From assembly GCF_024198215.1 (NCBI RefSeq), contig NZ_JAKCFA010000033.1, forward strand, positions 1-64,000: a stretch of DNA of 64,000 nucleotides. The letters are read 5' to 3'. Positions 31,478-43,895 of the stretch are shown here, piece by piece; within the stretch, counting starts at the first letter, position 1; every line of letters begins with the position of its first letter. The notes under the pieces are model-generated. The model had not been told where the DNA came from and ran no database searches. It saw only the letters and a list, made by a program, of their open reading frames with translations. The translations under genes and the position numbers were made by a program. The DNA comes from Myxococcus qinghaiensis. Lineage in GTDB: Bacteria; Myxococcota; Myxococcia; Myxococcales; Myxococcaceae.

Positions 31478-31990
31478 ATGCGCTACATGGGACACCTTCG
31501 GCATGGCATGGTCATCGGCTTGGCGCTGCTCGCGGGATGTGGAGGTCAGGAGGGCACGGAGGTCGGGGCGGAGCACCCCGAGGCCACCGGCACCGTCGAG
31601 GCCGCCCTCTATGAGACTCCGGACAGCCTGGCGGGACTGGTAGGCACCTACTCCCGCAGCTGGCCTCCGGCGGCGACGGAGGAATTGCTCACGATGACGC
31701 TGACGGGCACCGAGTACATCGACCGCGTGGAGGGCAGCTACGTGCGCACGGTGAGCCGCACCTGCCCCGTGCTGGGCTGCAACACGGAGACGGGCAGCTT
31801 CTACGCGCTCCCCAACAACCCCGCCATCGGCTCATTCATCGCCTTCAGGGACCTGGCTGGCGTGACTCGCGACGTCTATTCCATCAGCCAGATTCAGCGC
31901 AGCCTCTTCACCGGGAAGATCACCGGCATCATCCTCCAGAAGGGCGTCAACAACTCGCAGCCCTTCACGATGACTCGCGTGGGCTTCTGA
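31478..31990 (+). CDS. Hypothetical lipoprotein
   Basis: 170 residues from ATG 31478 (GGGAAGG upstream). The lipobox is LLAGC with Cys21. The mature part is beta-rich (LTMTLTGTEYIDRVEGSYVR; FTGKITGIILQKG) and resembles a small lipocalin-like barrel, but no family is recognised. An alternative GTG start lies at 31460. Confidence 0.7.
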   Translation: MRYMGHLRHGMVIGLALLAGCGGQEGTEVGAEHPEATGTVEAALYETPDSLAGLVGTYSRSWPPAATEELLTMTLTGTEYIDRVEGSYVRTVSRTCPVLGCNTETGSFYALPNNPAIGSFIAFRDLAGVTRDVYSISQIQRSLFTGKITGIILQKGVNNSQPFTMTRVGF

Positions 31991-31996
31991 TTCACC

Positions 31997-32029
31997 GGGG
32001 CGCCCGGGTGCCTCCTGCAAGGGCGCTCC
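31997..32029. terminator. Possible terminator between convergent genes
   Basis: GGGGCGCCC (31997-32005) can pair with GGGCGCTCC (32021-32029), one G-U pair, loop of 15 nt. It sits between the convergent stops at 31990 and 32031. Confidence 0.35.
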
Positions 32030-32030
32030 G

Positions 32031-32561
32031 TCAATCCCAGCCGTACCAATACTTCTTGTCGGGATTGTAGGAGTACTTCCAGAAGACGATGGTCATGCAG
32101 GTGATGCCGTAGGTGTCAGCCGTCCTGCGGAAATAGCCGCCGTCGGCGATGCCCGGCCGGTGCTCGGGTGAATCCTCCAGCTCGCACGAGGGCGCCTTCG
32201 ACAGGTGCGCGGGAATCAGCTCCGCCACCGACTCGGGGTACTGCCCCGTCTCGGCATGGTAGGTGTCCAGCGCCTGGATGAGGGGGGCGAACTCCTCCTC
32301 GATGCGGTCGAACCGCCAGGACATCCCCCGCGTCATGCCCGCATAGGCCAGCGCGATTCCGCCCAGCAGGTACGCCGGGATGATGAAGTTCACGGCCCTC
32401 CGGCCGGGCAGGAGCGCGCGGACGAGCGTCACCAGCGCCAGCACCCCTCCCCCCAGCACCAGGAACGGCACCAGCAGGGCCGCATTGAACGAGCGATGTC
32501 CCAGCAGCGTCATCGTCGCCGCCCCCAGCAGCACCAGGACGGGCAGAAGCCAACGTGTCAT
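32031..32561 (-). CDS. Membrane protein with C-terminal extracytoplasmic domain, hypothetical
   Basis: 176 residues from ATG 32561. Three membrane segments lie in residues 4-90 (WLLPVLVLLGAATMTLL; LVPFLVLGGGVLALVTLV; FIIPAYLLGGIALAYAG). Then comes FAPLIQALDTYHAETGQYPE, a pattern seen after the anchor of pseudopilin-like proteins, and a soluble tail ending YNPDKKYWYGWD. The function is not known. Confidence 0.7.
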   Translation of the reverse strand: MTRWLLPVLVLLGAATMTLLGHRSFNAALLVPFLVLGGGVLALVTLVRALLPGRRAVNFIIPAYLLGGIALAYAGMTRGMSWRFDRIEEEFAPLIQALDTYHAETGQYPESVAELIPAHLSKAPSCELEDSPEHRPGIADGGYFRRTADTYGITCMTIVFWKYSYNPDKKYWYGWD

Positions 32562-32932
32562 CCCGTCACCGTAGCAGTCGGGAATGACCTGATGTCGCGC
32601 AGCCGACGCCCCGTTCGAGGCCCGTTTCCGTCCGGGGTGCACGACTGCACCCAATCGCCAATCACACGACACAGCCCTGCCCTCGCGTTCACATAGGCAA
32701 GCAGGCAAGTACGGTCAAGATTGGCAACGAGAGCTTTCTCCGGAAAGTCGGCCCCCCCCTAGAGCTCTCGTCCATCGGCGGACGTCCATTCTCCGCGAAC
32801 AGGGATTCGTCAGCGGCCCCTCCCTGTCGGCCCGCCCTCATCGAGATTCGCTGAAGCACGGCCCGCACCCTTCGCGGGGGCGATGGGCCGCTCGCGCTTT
32901 CCCGAGGCCCCCCTGCCTCTCCGAGTACCCCC
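32562..32932. other. Intergenic region upstream of the kinase operon
   Basis: About 370 bp between divergent genes. No promoter of a recognisable class stands out. A run of C (near 32752-32759) is present. No gene is supported. Confidence 0.4.
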
Positions 32933-35767
<2,835 letters not shown>

Positions 35768-35780
35768 GACCGAGGCCCCC

Positions 35781-36800
35781 ATGACTGCGATTCAGAAACA
35801 TGGCTCGCGTGGACGCGGGCTGGCCGTTGTGTTGATGGTGGCCTGGGCGAGCGTGTCCATGGCGCAGCGTGTGGACACGCCGCTGGATGTCGGAGGAGAC
35901 CGGCCGTGGGCACTGGGGGTTCCACCGGATGAGCAACAGGCAGCCCAGGCGCTCTTCTTCGAGGGCAATGAGCGCCTGCGGGAGTCGGTCTTCGTCGAGG
36001 CGACCCGGAACTACCGCCGGGCCCTGCGGCACTGGAATCACCCGGCGATTCACTACAACCTGGCGCTGGCGTTGATGAACCTCGATCAGCCCATCGAGGT
36101 CTACAAGCACCTGAAGTCGGCGATGGGTCATGGGCCGGAGCCGCTCGACGTCGGCAGGTATGAGCATGCGCGCTCGTACAATGCGCTCCTGGAGAAGCAG
36201 CTGGCCTGGGTGGATGTGAAGTGTGACGAAGCGGGTGCGATTGTGACCTTGAACGGGCAGTCGCTGTTCAAGGCGCCCGGGAGGTATCAGGCGTTCATCC
36301 GGCCCGGCGTGCACAGCATCGTGGCCTTCAAGGATGGGTATCTGCCGACGGAGAAGCGTCAGCCGTTGATGCCGGGTGAGAAAGCGGAGCTGGACCTGGA
36401 GCTGTACACGGAGGACGAGGTCATCCGCTACAAGCGCCGGTGGTCGGCCTGGGTGCCATGGACGGTGCTGGGGGCGGGGCTCGTCATGGGGGGCGGGGGC
36501 GGATTGATGCATAGGAAGGCGAATGAGGCCTTCCGGGATTTCGACTCGCGTATCACGCCCACTGGGAGCCCTCTGACCAGGGACCTGGCGGGGCTTCGAA
36601 GAACGGGCTTCAGGTTCCAGGCGGGCGCCGTGGGCGCCTATTCACTGGGGGGCGCCGCCGTCATGACAGGGACGGTGCTGCTCTATCTCAATCGGCAGCG
36701 GGCCTATCGACTCAATCCAGACGAAATGGGTCCATCCATGGTCATCGCCCCCGCCGTCGACTCCGAGTCGAAGGGCGTCGTCGGCTCGGTCCGTTTCTGA
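35781..36800 (+). CDS. Secreted TPR and PEGA-domain protein
   Basis: 339 residues with an N-terminal signal sequence (GLAVVLMVAWASVSMAQ). A short TPR-like segment (FEGNERLRESVFVEATRNYR, IHYNLALALMNLDQP) is followed by a PEGA-like beta domain (VDVKCDEAGAIVTLNGQSLF, YQAFIRPGVHSIVAFKDGYL). Two hydrophobic segments lie at about 218-240 and 283-305. PEGA proteins often accompany kinases in myxobacteria. It is co-transcribed with the kinase before it. Confidence 0.75.
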   Translation: MTAIQKHGSRGRGLAVVLMVAWASVSMAQRVDTPLDVGGDRPWALGVPPDEQQAAQALFFEGNERLRESVFVEATRNYRRALRHWNHPAIHYNLALALMNLDQPIEVYKHLKSAMGHGPEPLDVGRYEHARSYNALLEKQLAWVDVKCDEAGAIVTLNGQSLFKAPGRYQAFIRPGVHSIVAFKDGYLPTEKRQPLMPGEKAELDLELYTEDEVIRYKRRWSAWVPWTVLGAGLVMGGGGGLMHRKANEAFRDFDSRITPTGSPLTRDLAGLRRTGFRFQAGAVGAYSLGGAAVMTGTVLLYLNRQRAYRLNPDEMGPSMVIAPAVDSESKGVVGSVRF

Positions 36801-36811
36801 AGAGGTGGCTC

Positions 36812-38275
36812 ATGAACCAGCATTCGTTCTTTCGCGGCATCCTCACGTCACTCACCCTGTCGGCCCTGTCCTTCGGCCCGCTCGCCTGTCTCCAACCCGG
36901 GAGCACCGTCTGCTCCACGGGAATCGTGTGCCCCTCGGGCGAACGTTGCGCGGCGGCCCAGGAGATATGCATCACCGACAACTGCGGCGATGGAGTCATC
37001 CAAGCCGGAGAGGCCTGTGATGATGGCAACATCCACAGTGGTGATGGTTGCAGTTCAACGTGCAGCTCCAACGAGACCTGTGGCAATGGAACCACGGATT
37101 CAGGCGAGCTCTGCGACGACGGGAACACGCTCGACGGCGACGCATGCAGCAAGGACTGCCTCTCGGACGAGTCCTGCGGCAACCTCACCGTGGACCTCGC
37201 CCAGGGCGAGCGGTGCGACGACGGCAACAAAGAATCGGGTGACGGATGCAGTGGCGACTGCAAGTCCACTGAAGTCTGCGGTAACGGAGTCATCGATTCG
37301 GCCGCGGGCGAAGCCTGTGATGACGGTAATCGAAGCAGTGGCGACGGGTGCAATCCAGACTGCCTTTCCAACGAAGCTTGTGGGAATGGCGTTCTCGATT
37401 CAGGCCAGGGGGAACTCTGCGACGATGGAAACACGAACAACGCGGATGGCTGTAGCTCCGACTGTCGCTCCACCGAGCGGTGCGGCAACGGCACCGTCGA
37501 CGTGAGCGAAGGCGAACTGTGTGATGACAGCAACACAGACGATGGCGATGGATGCAGCGCCAACTGTCGCTCCCTCGAAGGCTGCGGCAATGGCATCCGC
37601 GACACCAACGAACAATGCGACGACGGAAACGGCAAGAACGATGACGACTGCCTGAACACATGCCGGATCGCGACGTGTGGAGATGGCCACCTCAGAGCCA
37701 CCGGCCTTTCGCCAGAGGCCTGCGACGATGGAAACACCAGCGCTTGTGGCTCATGCAACTCCTCCTGCACCAGGGCTCAAGAACCAGGTCAGGCCAGGGG
37801 AGCCATCGCTGTCGATGGAACGATTATTGAGGGAGAGATTGTCTCCATCGGCATCGGGAGCGTTCGTCGCACCTTCGAGTTCACCAGAACGGGAAAAACC
37901 CCTGCTTCACATGTCGCGATTTCCATTCAAGGGCTGAATGGCAACGCCGCCATCGCGACAGCCCTCCTGAACGCCATCGAGTCCACGACCAGAAACGACC
38001 AGGGAGAGCCCCTTCGAATCAAAGCCACCCAAGCCAAGGGAAGCTCCACCGTGAAGCTGGCTGCCATGGACCCAGGCTCAGCAGGCAACCAGCCCATCAT
38101 CGAGTCAGTCGCGGACCCGAAATTCACGGTGACCACCATGAGCGGAGGGGCCGGCTACGACTGCCCCGGCGACACGGGATGTACGCAGCACTCTGACTGC
38201 GACCCAGGCGACGGCACCATCACCTGCGTGAAAGACGACGCCCAGCTCGTGGGGAAGTGTGGCCGGCGCCCCTAA
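36812..38275 (+). CDS. DUF4215 cysteine-rich repeat lipoprotein
   Basis: 487 residues. A lipoprotein-like signal (LTLSALSFGPLAC) leads into seven or eight Cys-rich repeats of the DUF4215 type: CGNGVIDSAAGEACDDGNRS, with the CDDGN ... DGCSxxC core recurring from about 60 to 300. These repeats bind calcium-like ions or stabilise surface proteins through disulfides. The C-terminal 170 residues are unrelated (IVSIGIGSVRRTFEFTRTGK) and end with paired Cys. Third gene of the kinase operon. The nucleotide repeats here are coding, not a CRISPR. Confidence 0.85.
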   Translation: MNQHSFFRGILTSLTLSALSFGPLACLQPGSTVCSTGIVCPSGERCAAAQEICITDNCGDGVIQAGEACDDGNIHSGDGCSSTCSSNETCGNGTTDSGELCDDGNTLDGDACSKDCLSDESCGNLTVDLAQGERCDDGNKESGDGCSGDCKSTEVCGNGVIDSAAGEACDDGNRSSGDGCNPDCLSNEACGNGVLDSGQGELCDDGNTNNADGCSSDCRSTERCGNGTVDVSEGELCDDSNTDDGDGCSANCRSLEGCGNGIRDTNEQCDDGNGKNDDDCLNTCRIATCGDGHLRATGLSPEACDDGNTSACGSCNSSCTRAQEPGQARGAIAVDGTIIEGEIVSIGIGSVRRTFEFTRTGKTPASHVAISIQGLNGNAAIATALLNAIESTTRNDQGEPLRIKATQAKGSSTVKLAAMDPGSAGNQPIIESVADPKFTVTTMSGGAGYDCPGDTGCTQHSDCDPGDGTITCVKDDAQLVGKCGRRP

Positions 38276-38318
38276 CGGACAGTTGCACCCGCTTCCCGGG
38301 CCCATATCCTCCGCCGCC

Positions 38319-39356
38319 ATGGCCACCCACTTCGACCCCAGCGCCGCGGCGCAGCCGGGCTCCGGCGTCTTCGGACTCCCCCACTCCCCCGATGAGGCGC
38401 ACGTCGTCCTCATCCCCGTCCCCTTCGAGGCCACCACCAGCTACGGCGGCGGCACCTCCGAGGGACCCGCCGCCGTCCTCGACGCCAGCCGCCAGGTCGA
38501 CCTCTTCGACGTGGAGACCGGCCGCCCCTACGAGCGCGGCATCGCCATGCTCCCCGAGTCCGAGAAGCTCCGCGACTGGAACACCCGCGCCAAGGAGCGC
38601 GCCCAGGTCGTCATCGAGGCCGGCGGCATCCACTCCGGCGAACCCGAGCTCCTCGCCGCCGCTCGCGACGTCAACGCCCTCTGCGACCAGATGAACGAGC
38701 TGGTCTACCGCACCACCAAGCACTGGCTCGACCAGGGCAAGCGCGTGGCCGCCGTCGGCGGAGACCACTCCATCTCCTTCGGCATCATCCGCGCCCACGC
38801 GGAGAAGTACCCCGGCCTGGGCGTCCTCCACCTCGACGCCCACGCCGACCTGCGCGTCGCCTACGAGGGCTTCACCTGGTCCCACGCGTCCATCATGTAC
38901 AACGTCTCCGAGCGCATCCCCGGCGTGAAGACGCTCGTCCAGGTCGGCCTGCGCGACATGAGCCAGGAAGAGCACCGCTACATCGAAGACTCCCAGGGCC
39001 GCGTCCACGGCTTCTTCGACGCCGCCCTCCAGAACAAGCGCTTCGACGGAATCCCCTGGAACCGCCAGGTCGATGAGATGGTCGCCCTGCTCCCCCAGCA
39101 GGTCTACCTCTCCTTCGACATCGACGGCCTGGACCCCGTCCTCTGCCCCCACACCGGCACGCCCGTGCCCGGCGGCCTGTCCTTCCCGGAGGCCATCGCC
39201 CTCATCTCCGGCGTCGTCCGCTCCGGACGCACCATCGTCGGCTTCGACCTGACGGAAGTCGCCCCCGACCCCGAAGGCAGCGAGTGGGACGGCAACGTCG
39301 GCGCCCGCCTGCTCTACAAGATGATTGGCTGGATGCTGAAGTCCCAGAAGGCCTGA
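38319..39356 (+). CDS. Agmatinase / ureohydrolase family enzyme
   Basis: 345 residues with all manganese-binding motifs: GGDHS (about 146-150), LDAHADLR (about 172-179) and SFDIDGLDP (about 266-274). FEATTSYGGGTSEGP matches the agmatinase/arginase N-terminus. The family hydrolyses agmatine, arginine, guanidinobutyrate or similar guanidines to urea. Which substrate cannot be decided; agmatinase is the usual annotation. Start ATG 38319. Confidence 0.88.
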   Translation: MATHFDPSAAAQPGSGVFGLPHSPDEAHVVLIPVPFEATTSYGGGTSEGPAAVLDASRQVDLFDVETGRPYERGIAMLPESEKLRDWNTRAKERAQVVIEAGGIHSGEPELLAAARDVNALCDQMNELVYRTTKHWLDQGKRVAAVGGDHSISFGIIRAHAEKYPGLGVLHLDAHADLRVAYEGFTWSHASIMYNVSERIPGVKTLVQVGLRDMSQEEHRYIEDSQGRVHGFFDAALQNKRFDGIPWNRQVDEMVALLPQQVYLSFDIDGLDPVLCPHTGTPVPGGLSFPEAIALISGVVRSGRTIVGFDLTEVAPDPEGSEWDGNVGARLLYKMIGWMLKSQKA

Positions 39357-39361
39357 GCCCC

Positions 39362-39997
39362 TCAGCTCACGCTCCCCTTCGGCACCCGCGAGCCAAACGT
39401 CAGGCCGCGCACCGCCTGCGACTCCACGGTCAGCGCGCCTCCCTGCAGGCGCGCCAGCTCCGACGCCACTACGTCCATCGACTCGAGCTGCGCTCGCAAC
39501 ATCTCCAGCGCGGCTCGGTCCACCGACGGCCCCGACTCCAGCCGGTGGAGCTGCCGCCGCGCCTCCTCCAGCGGGCCCTGCAGCGCCCTCGCCGCCCACT
39601 GGCTCAGCGTGGCCCCGGGCGGGCCCTCCGCCTTCGACGCGGACTTCGGCGCGTTCGCGAGCGACTGGTGGATGAGCGCCTCGAAGTCCGTGATTTCGAA
39701 GGGCTTGTGCAGGAACGCATGGGCCTCCGGCGCGCCCTGCGGCAACACCGCGCTCAGCAGGATGACGGGCACGTCCTGGAGGTCCGCGTCCCGCTTCAGC
39801 CGGCGGCACAGCTCCACCCCGCTCAGCCGAGGCATCATGTGGTCCGTCACCACCAGGTGTGGGCGACACGCCCGGGCCAGCTCCAGGGCCTCCTCGCCGT
39901 CTCGCGCCTTCACCACCTCGTGACCCAGGTCCTCCACCACCTGACTGAGAACTTCCAGCACCGCGGGCTCATCATCCGCGACCAGGACGAGACTCAT
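39362..39997 (-). CDS. Single-domain response regulator with helical tail
   Basis: 211 residues from ATG 39997. Receiver domain residues 1-120: VLVADDEP acidic pair, phosphoacceptor Asp in LVVTDHMMPRLSG, Thr/Ser in VILLSAV, Lys in FLHKPFE. The C-terminal 90 residues are helical (LQGPLEEARRQLHRLESG) and may dimerise; no output domain is recognised. It converges on the agmatinase gene with only 5 bp between stops. Confidence 0.85.
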   Translation of the reverse strand: MSLVLVADDEPAVLEVLSQVVEDLGHEVVKARDGEEALELARACRPHLVVTDHMMPRLSGVELCRRLKRDADLQDVPVILLSAVLPQGAPEAHAFLHKPFEITDFEALIHQSLANAPKSASKAEGPPGATLSQWAARALQGPLEEARRQLHRLESGPSVDRAALEMLRAQLESMDVVASELARLQGGALTVESQAVRGLTFGSRVPKGSVS

Positions 39998-40241
39998 TCT
40001 TCCGCTCCTCCGCACCGGCGCGGCCCCCAAGCCACGCCGCCAGGACTTCGGCCTGCCCCAGGGATGAACCGAAATCCTCGGGGAACGGCCGCCTCCCGGA
40101 GATGCAATCGTTCACGGACGTGCGGACTGGTTTATGAAAGGCACCGCACCGCCTCCAGCGAATCGTGGGAATGACGCCAGCTTCCCGACAGTCTGCGTGT
40201 CATTCGCCGGACAATCCGCTGCGGGCGCACGGAGGGCATAC

Positions 40242-41585
40242 ATGAAGGCTGGAGTCATGAGGTGGGGACCCCTGGTGGTGACGCTGCTGGCGTCCAGCGG
40301 CGCGAGCGCGGACATGGCCCGGCGTCGCGACGCCGTCGTGGAGGTCGTCCAGAAGGTCTCCCCGGCCGTCGTCTACATCGGCACCGAACAGGAGGTGGAG
40401 TCGCGCTTCCGCCGCCGTTCTCCGCTGGAGGAGTTCTTCGGAGGCATGGGCGGCGAGCAGGGCCGCCAGAAAATCGAGGGCCTGGGCAGCGGCGTCATCA
40501 TCGACCCGACGGGCATCATCGTCACCAATGACCACGTCATCCGGGGCGCGTCCGCCATCCACGTCGTGCTCGCGGACGGTCGCTCGTTCGACGCGGAGGT
40601 CATCGGCAGCGACGCGGGCAACGATTTGGCCGTGCTCAAGGTGACGGCGAAGGAGGCGCTGCCCATCGCGAAGCTGGGCACCAGCGCGGACCTGATGATT
40701 GGCGAGACGGTGGTCGCCATCGGCAGCCCGTTCGGCCTGAGCAAGACGGTGACGGCGGGCGTCGTCTCCGCCGTGGGCCGCACCTTCCGCGCGGACAACC
40801 GCGTGTACAACGACTTCGTCCAGACGGACGCGGCCATCAACCCCGGCAACTCCGGCGGCCCGCTGCTCAACGTGGATGGCGAAATCATCGGCATCAACAC
40901 AGCCATCTTCGGCGGCGGCGCGCAGGGCATCGGCTTCGCCATCCCCGCCGACAAGGTGCGCCGCATCGTCGACGAGCTGACCCGCTTCGGCAAAGTGCGC
41001 CCGTCCTGGGTGGGCCTGGACGCGGTGGACCTGACGCCGCGCGCGGCCCGGCAGCTCGGGTGGGACCGCTCCTACGGCGCGCTGGTGACGGCCGTGGAGG
41101 CGGGCAGCCCCGCGGACCAGGCGGGCGTGAAGCGCGGGGACATCGTCGCGGAGCTGGGCGGCTCCCGCATCCAGGACGCCGAGGACTTCGACACCCGCGT
41201 GCGCGGCTACCCCGCCCGCTCCGCCTTCCCCCTCGTCCTCTTCCGCGAGGGCGCCACCCGCACCCTCCAGCTCACCCCCTCCGAGTTTCCCCCACGCATG
41301 GTGGAGTCCCTCGCCTGGGACCGACTAGGACTCAAAGTGAAGGAGACGCGGGGTGTGCTGTCCCTGAGCGGCGTGAGGGCGGGGAGCGCGGCGGCGGAGG
41401 TGGGGCTGGAGCCGGGAGACATCATCCTCCGGGTGAACAACCAGCCGGTGACGTCGGCGGACGCGTTCAAGGAGGCCCTGATTACGGCGCGGCGCGGACG
41501 GAGCGTGTTGTTGCTCGTGCGGAGGGGCCGCTACGGGTACCACATCACGCTGCCCTTCGAGCAGGACCGGGGCCAAAGCCTGTAG
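40242..41585 (+). CDS. HtrA/DegP-type periplasmic serine protease
   Basis: 447 residues from ATG 40242, just before a signal peptide (WGPLVVTLLASSGASA). Catalytic triad: His in IVTNDHVI (about 97), Asp in GNDLAVLKV (about 127) and Ser in NPGNSGGPLL (about 203). Two PDZ domains follow (LVTAVEAGSPADQAGVKRGD; LSGVRAGSAAAEVGLEPGD). HtrA proteases degrade misfolded envelope proteins. An upstream start at 40134 is in frame but would bury the signal peptide. Confidence 0.92.
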   Translation: MKAGVMRWGPLVVTLLASSGASADMARRRDAVVEVVQKVSPAVVYIGTEQEVESRFRRRSPLEEFFGGMGGEQGRQKIEGLGSGVIIDPTGIIVTNDHVIRGASAIHVVLADGRSFDAEVIGSDAGNDLAVLKVTAKEALPIAKLGTSADLMIGETVVAIGSPFGLSKTVTAGVVSAVGRTFRADNRVYNDFVQTDAAINPGNSGGPLLNVDGEIIGINTAIFGGGAQGIGFAIPADKVRRIVDELTRFGKVRPSWVGLDAVDLTPRAARQLGWDRSYGALVTAVEAGSPADQAGVKRGDIVAELGGSRIQDAEDFDTRVRGYPARSAFPLVLFREGATRTLQLTPSEFPPRMVESLAWDRLGLKVKETRGVLSLSGVRAGSAAAEVGLEPGDIILRVNNQPVTSADAFKEALITARRGRSVLLLVRRGRYGYHITLPFEQDRGQSL

Positions 41586-41663
41586 GGCTGGCCTCCAGGC
41601 AGGCATGGCAGCGGGTTCCTCGGATTTCGGAGGGCGCTCAACTCGCACTAGCATGCGTGCCCC

Positions 41664-43820
41664 ATGAGCACCGTGCGCTACCTGTCACTTGGTCCCCTGC
41701 TCGCCGGGGCGGGCTCCCGAGCCTTCCTGGGGCTTGCCCTCGAGGATGGCCTGCCCCCTCGCCCAGTGGTTCTCATCTGGGCTCCACAAGAGGTCGTCCA
41801 GAGCCCTGAGCTGACGGCGAAGCTGACGCGGGAGACGGCGCGAGCGCTCGTCTTCGAGCATCCGAACATCCTCCGCGTCCACAGCCTCGCGGCCCAGGAC
41901 GGCGGCCTGGCGCGCGTCACCGAGTTCGCCGACGGCGAGCCCCTGCGGCGCGTGCTGGAGGCGAGCCCTCGGCTCCCCCCGCCGCTGGCCGCGTTGGTGG
42001 CCGCGGATGCCGCCACGGGCCTGCACTACGCGCACATGGCCGGCAACGACGACGGCACGCCGCTGGTGCACGGCGACGTGCGGCCCGAGACGCTGATGCT
42101 CTCCTTCAGCGGCCTGACGAAGGTGACGGGCTACGGCGCCCTCAGCGTGGCCCCGCGCGAGCGCGATGGAAAGCGCGTGAAGAACCGCCGCGCGTACAGT
42201 GCCCCGGAGCAACTGCTGGGCGGCCGCGAGGCCGTGAATGTCCAGTCGGACGTGTTCCTGCTCGGGCTGGTGCTGCATGAGTGCCTCTCCGGGAAGATGC
42301 CCTTCAAGGAGAACGCGGACCCGGACAAGGCGACGCTCACGCGCACGCTGCCGACGATGTCCCAGGACGTGCCGCTGAAGCTGGACGCGGTGGTGCGCAA
42401 GGCGACGGCGAAGCGCGCGTATGACCGGTACTCGTCCGCGCACGCCTTCCGCGAAGCGATTGTGGATGCGGTGGGCACGCTGCCCGCGCACACGTCGATG
42501 GCGGACTACCTGGCCAAGCTCTTCCCGCCGGAGAACGAGGCCCGCGCGGCTCGGCGTCGGGTCATCGACGCGGGCATCGCGGACGTGCTCCAGAAGGTCG
42601 GAGTCGCGCCTCCCGCCGTGGCGGAGTTCCTCGTCACGGGCACCCTGCCCCTCTCGGCCATTCCGAAGGTGTGGCCGGCGATGCAGGGCCAGCTCTCCAT
42701 CCTCGCGGCCGTGTCCGGTGGCACCAGCGGCGTGCAGCTCACCGAGGCCAGCGCGGCACCGGCGGGAGAGAGCACGGGCTCCAACGCAGTGGTTGCGCCG
42801 GCACCGGAGGCCGCACCCGCCCCCGAGGCCACGAGCACCACGGCGTCCAACTCCACGCTGCCCTCCGTCGCGACGATTCCCGCGACAGGGACCTCGGCCG
42901 CTTCCTCTGAGAGCGCCACGGCCTCGACAGGGAGCGCTGACACGGCCACGAGCACGGTGGCGCCCACCGCCGCTGTAGCGACCACCGCGAGTTCAGGGCC
43001 GACTCCGGCCGGAGCCGCGACGGCGTCCCCGACTCCGAGTGCCACGCCGCTCGCGAGCACCGCGCCGTCGGCCACGCCCACGCCCGTCACGAACGGAGCC
43101 GGTGCGTCCGGAGCTCCGGTGTCTCAAGCGGGCGCGGTGCCTCCAGCGGGCGCGGTGCCGGCTTCGAGTTCCCCGCCGCCAGCGGCCGGTGCGCCTCGGA
43201 AGTCCTCCCGCGCATGGGTCGCCGTCGTCGGCGTGGGCACGGTGCTCGCGCTCGGTGGCGCGGCCGTCATCGTCCAGCGCCTGCCGCCCGGGATTGAAGC
43301 GGAGCTGGAGGACGCGGGGCCTCCGGCCATCGCGATGGGCGGCCTGGAGGACGCGGGAGCAAGCACCGACGGTGGCGCGGACGCGGGCGCCGAGGTGATT
43401 GCGACCGGCTACCTGGACCTCACCGTGGATCCTCGCGTGGACGTGTCCTATCCGGGTGGATTCCTGGGTCGCACGCCGCTCAGCGTGGCGCTGCCCGCGG
43501 GGCGACATGTGTTCACGCTCACCAACGCCGTGCTCGGCATCCAGGTGGCTCGCACGTTCACCATCACCGCGGGCGGGCGCAACGCGCAGCAGCTCTTCCT
43601 GAACAAGGGCTTCATCAACATCCGCGCGCCGAAGGACGCCATCGTCACGCTCAACGGCCGGCTCATTGGCGCCGCGCCCGTGGAGGAGCAGGACGCCTAC
43701 GAGGGCACGCATCAGCTCCTCGTCATCGCCAACGGCGCGCGGTGGGCGAAGACGTTCAAGCTGGAGCCCGGCCAGCGCGTCTCGTTCGACGTGGACTTCG
43801 AGACGCCCTCCGAGGAGTAG
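41664..43820 (+). CDS. PEGA-domain pseudokinase, membrane anchored
   Basis: 718 residues. The first 280 have the protein kinase fold, but the catalytic loop reads VHGDVRPETLM (HRD to HGD, the metal-binding Asn replaced by Thr), the DFG motif is TGYGAL and the glycine loop is degenerate. Phosphotransfer is therefore unlikely. A Pro/Ala/Ser/Thr-rich linker spans about 370-520, then a membrane helix (WVAVVGVGTVLALGGAAVIV). An extracytoplasmic PEGA domain follows (YLDLTVDPRVDVSYPGGFLG, FINIRAPKDAIVTLNGRLIG). It may be a scaffold or ligand-binding partner of active kinases. Confidence 0.8.
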   Translation: MSTVRYLSLGPLLAGAGSRAFLGLALEDGLPPRPVVLIWAPQEVVQSPELTAKLTRETARALVFEHPNILRVHSLAAQDGGLARVTEFADGEPLRRVLEASPRLPPPLAALVAADAATGLHYAHMAGNDDGTPLVHGDVRPETLMLSFSGLTKVTGYGALSVAPRERDGKRVKNRRAYSAPEQLLGGREAVNVQSDVFLLGLVLHECLSGKMPFKENADPDKATLTRTLPTMSQDVPLKLDAVVRKATAKRAYDRYSSAHAFREAIVDAVGTLPAHTSMADYLAKLFPPENEARAARRRVIDAGIADVLQKVGVAPPAVAEFLVTGTLPLSAIPKVWPAMQGQLSILAAVSGGTSGVQLTEASAAPAGESTGSNAVVAPAPEAAPAPEATSTTASNSTLPSVATIPATGTSAASSESATASTGSADTATSTVAPTAAVATTASSGPTPAGAATASPTPSATPLASTAPSATPTPVTNGAGASGAPVSQAGAVPPAGAVPASSSPPPAAGAPRKSSRAWVAVVGVGTVLALGGAAVIVQRLPPGIEAELEDAGPPAIAMGGLEDAGASTDGGADAGAEVIATGYLDLTVDPRVDVSYPGGFLGRTPLSVALPAGRHVFTLTNAVLGIQVARTFTITAGGRNAQQLFLNKGFINIRAPKDAIVTLNGRLIGAAPVEEQDAYEGTHQLLVIANGARWAKTFKLEPGQRVSFDVDFETPSEE

Positions 43821-43834
43821 GCCACCCCGGTCTC

Positions 43835-43871
43835 CGCTGGCAGCGGCTCGTCACCCCGAGCCCTGCCAGCG
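43835..43871. terminator. Strong bidirectional hairpin between convergent genes
   Basis: CGCTGGCAG (43835-43843) and GGCTCG (43845-43850) pair with CGAGCC (43857-43862) and CTGCCAGCG (43863-43871): 15 bp with one bulged C and a 6-nt loop. It sits between the stops of the pseudokinase and histidine kinase genes. No T-run follows. Confidence 0.6.
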
Positions 43872-43895
43872 CGCCTCGCCCCTGGTGCGCCGTGA

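Noticed and set aside
36970..37760. Regularly spaced nucleotide repeats suggesting a CRISPR array
   Set aside because: They are codon-level repeats of the CDDGN...DGC protein module, degenerate at third positions, with no constant spacers.
38220..39869. 549-codon minus-strand frame opposite the agmatinase gene
   Set aside because: Gly/Ala/Val/Asp-rich antisense translation of a gene with full ureohydrolase motifs.
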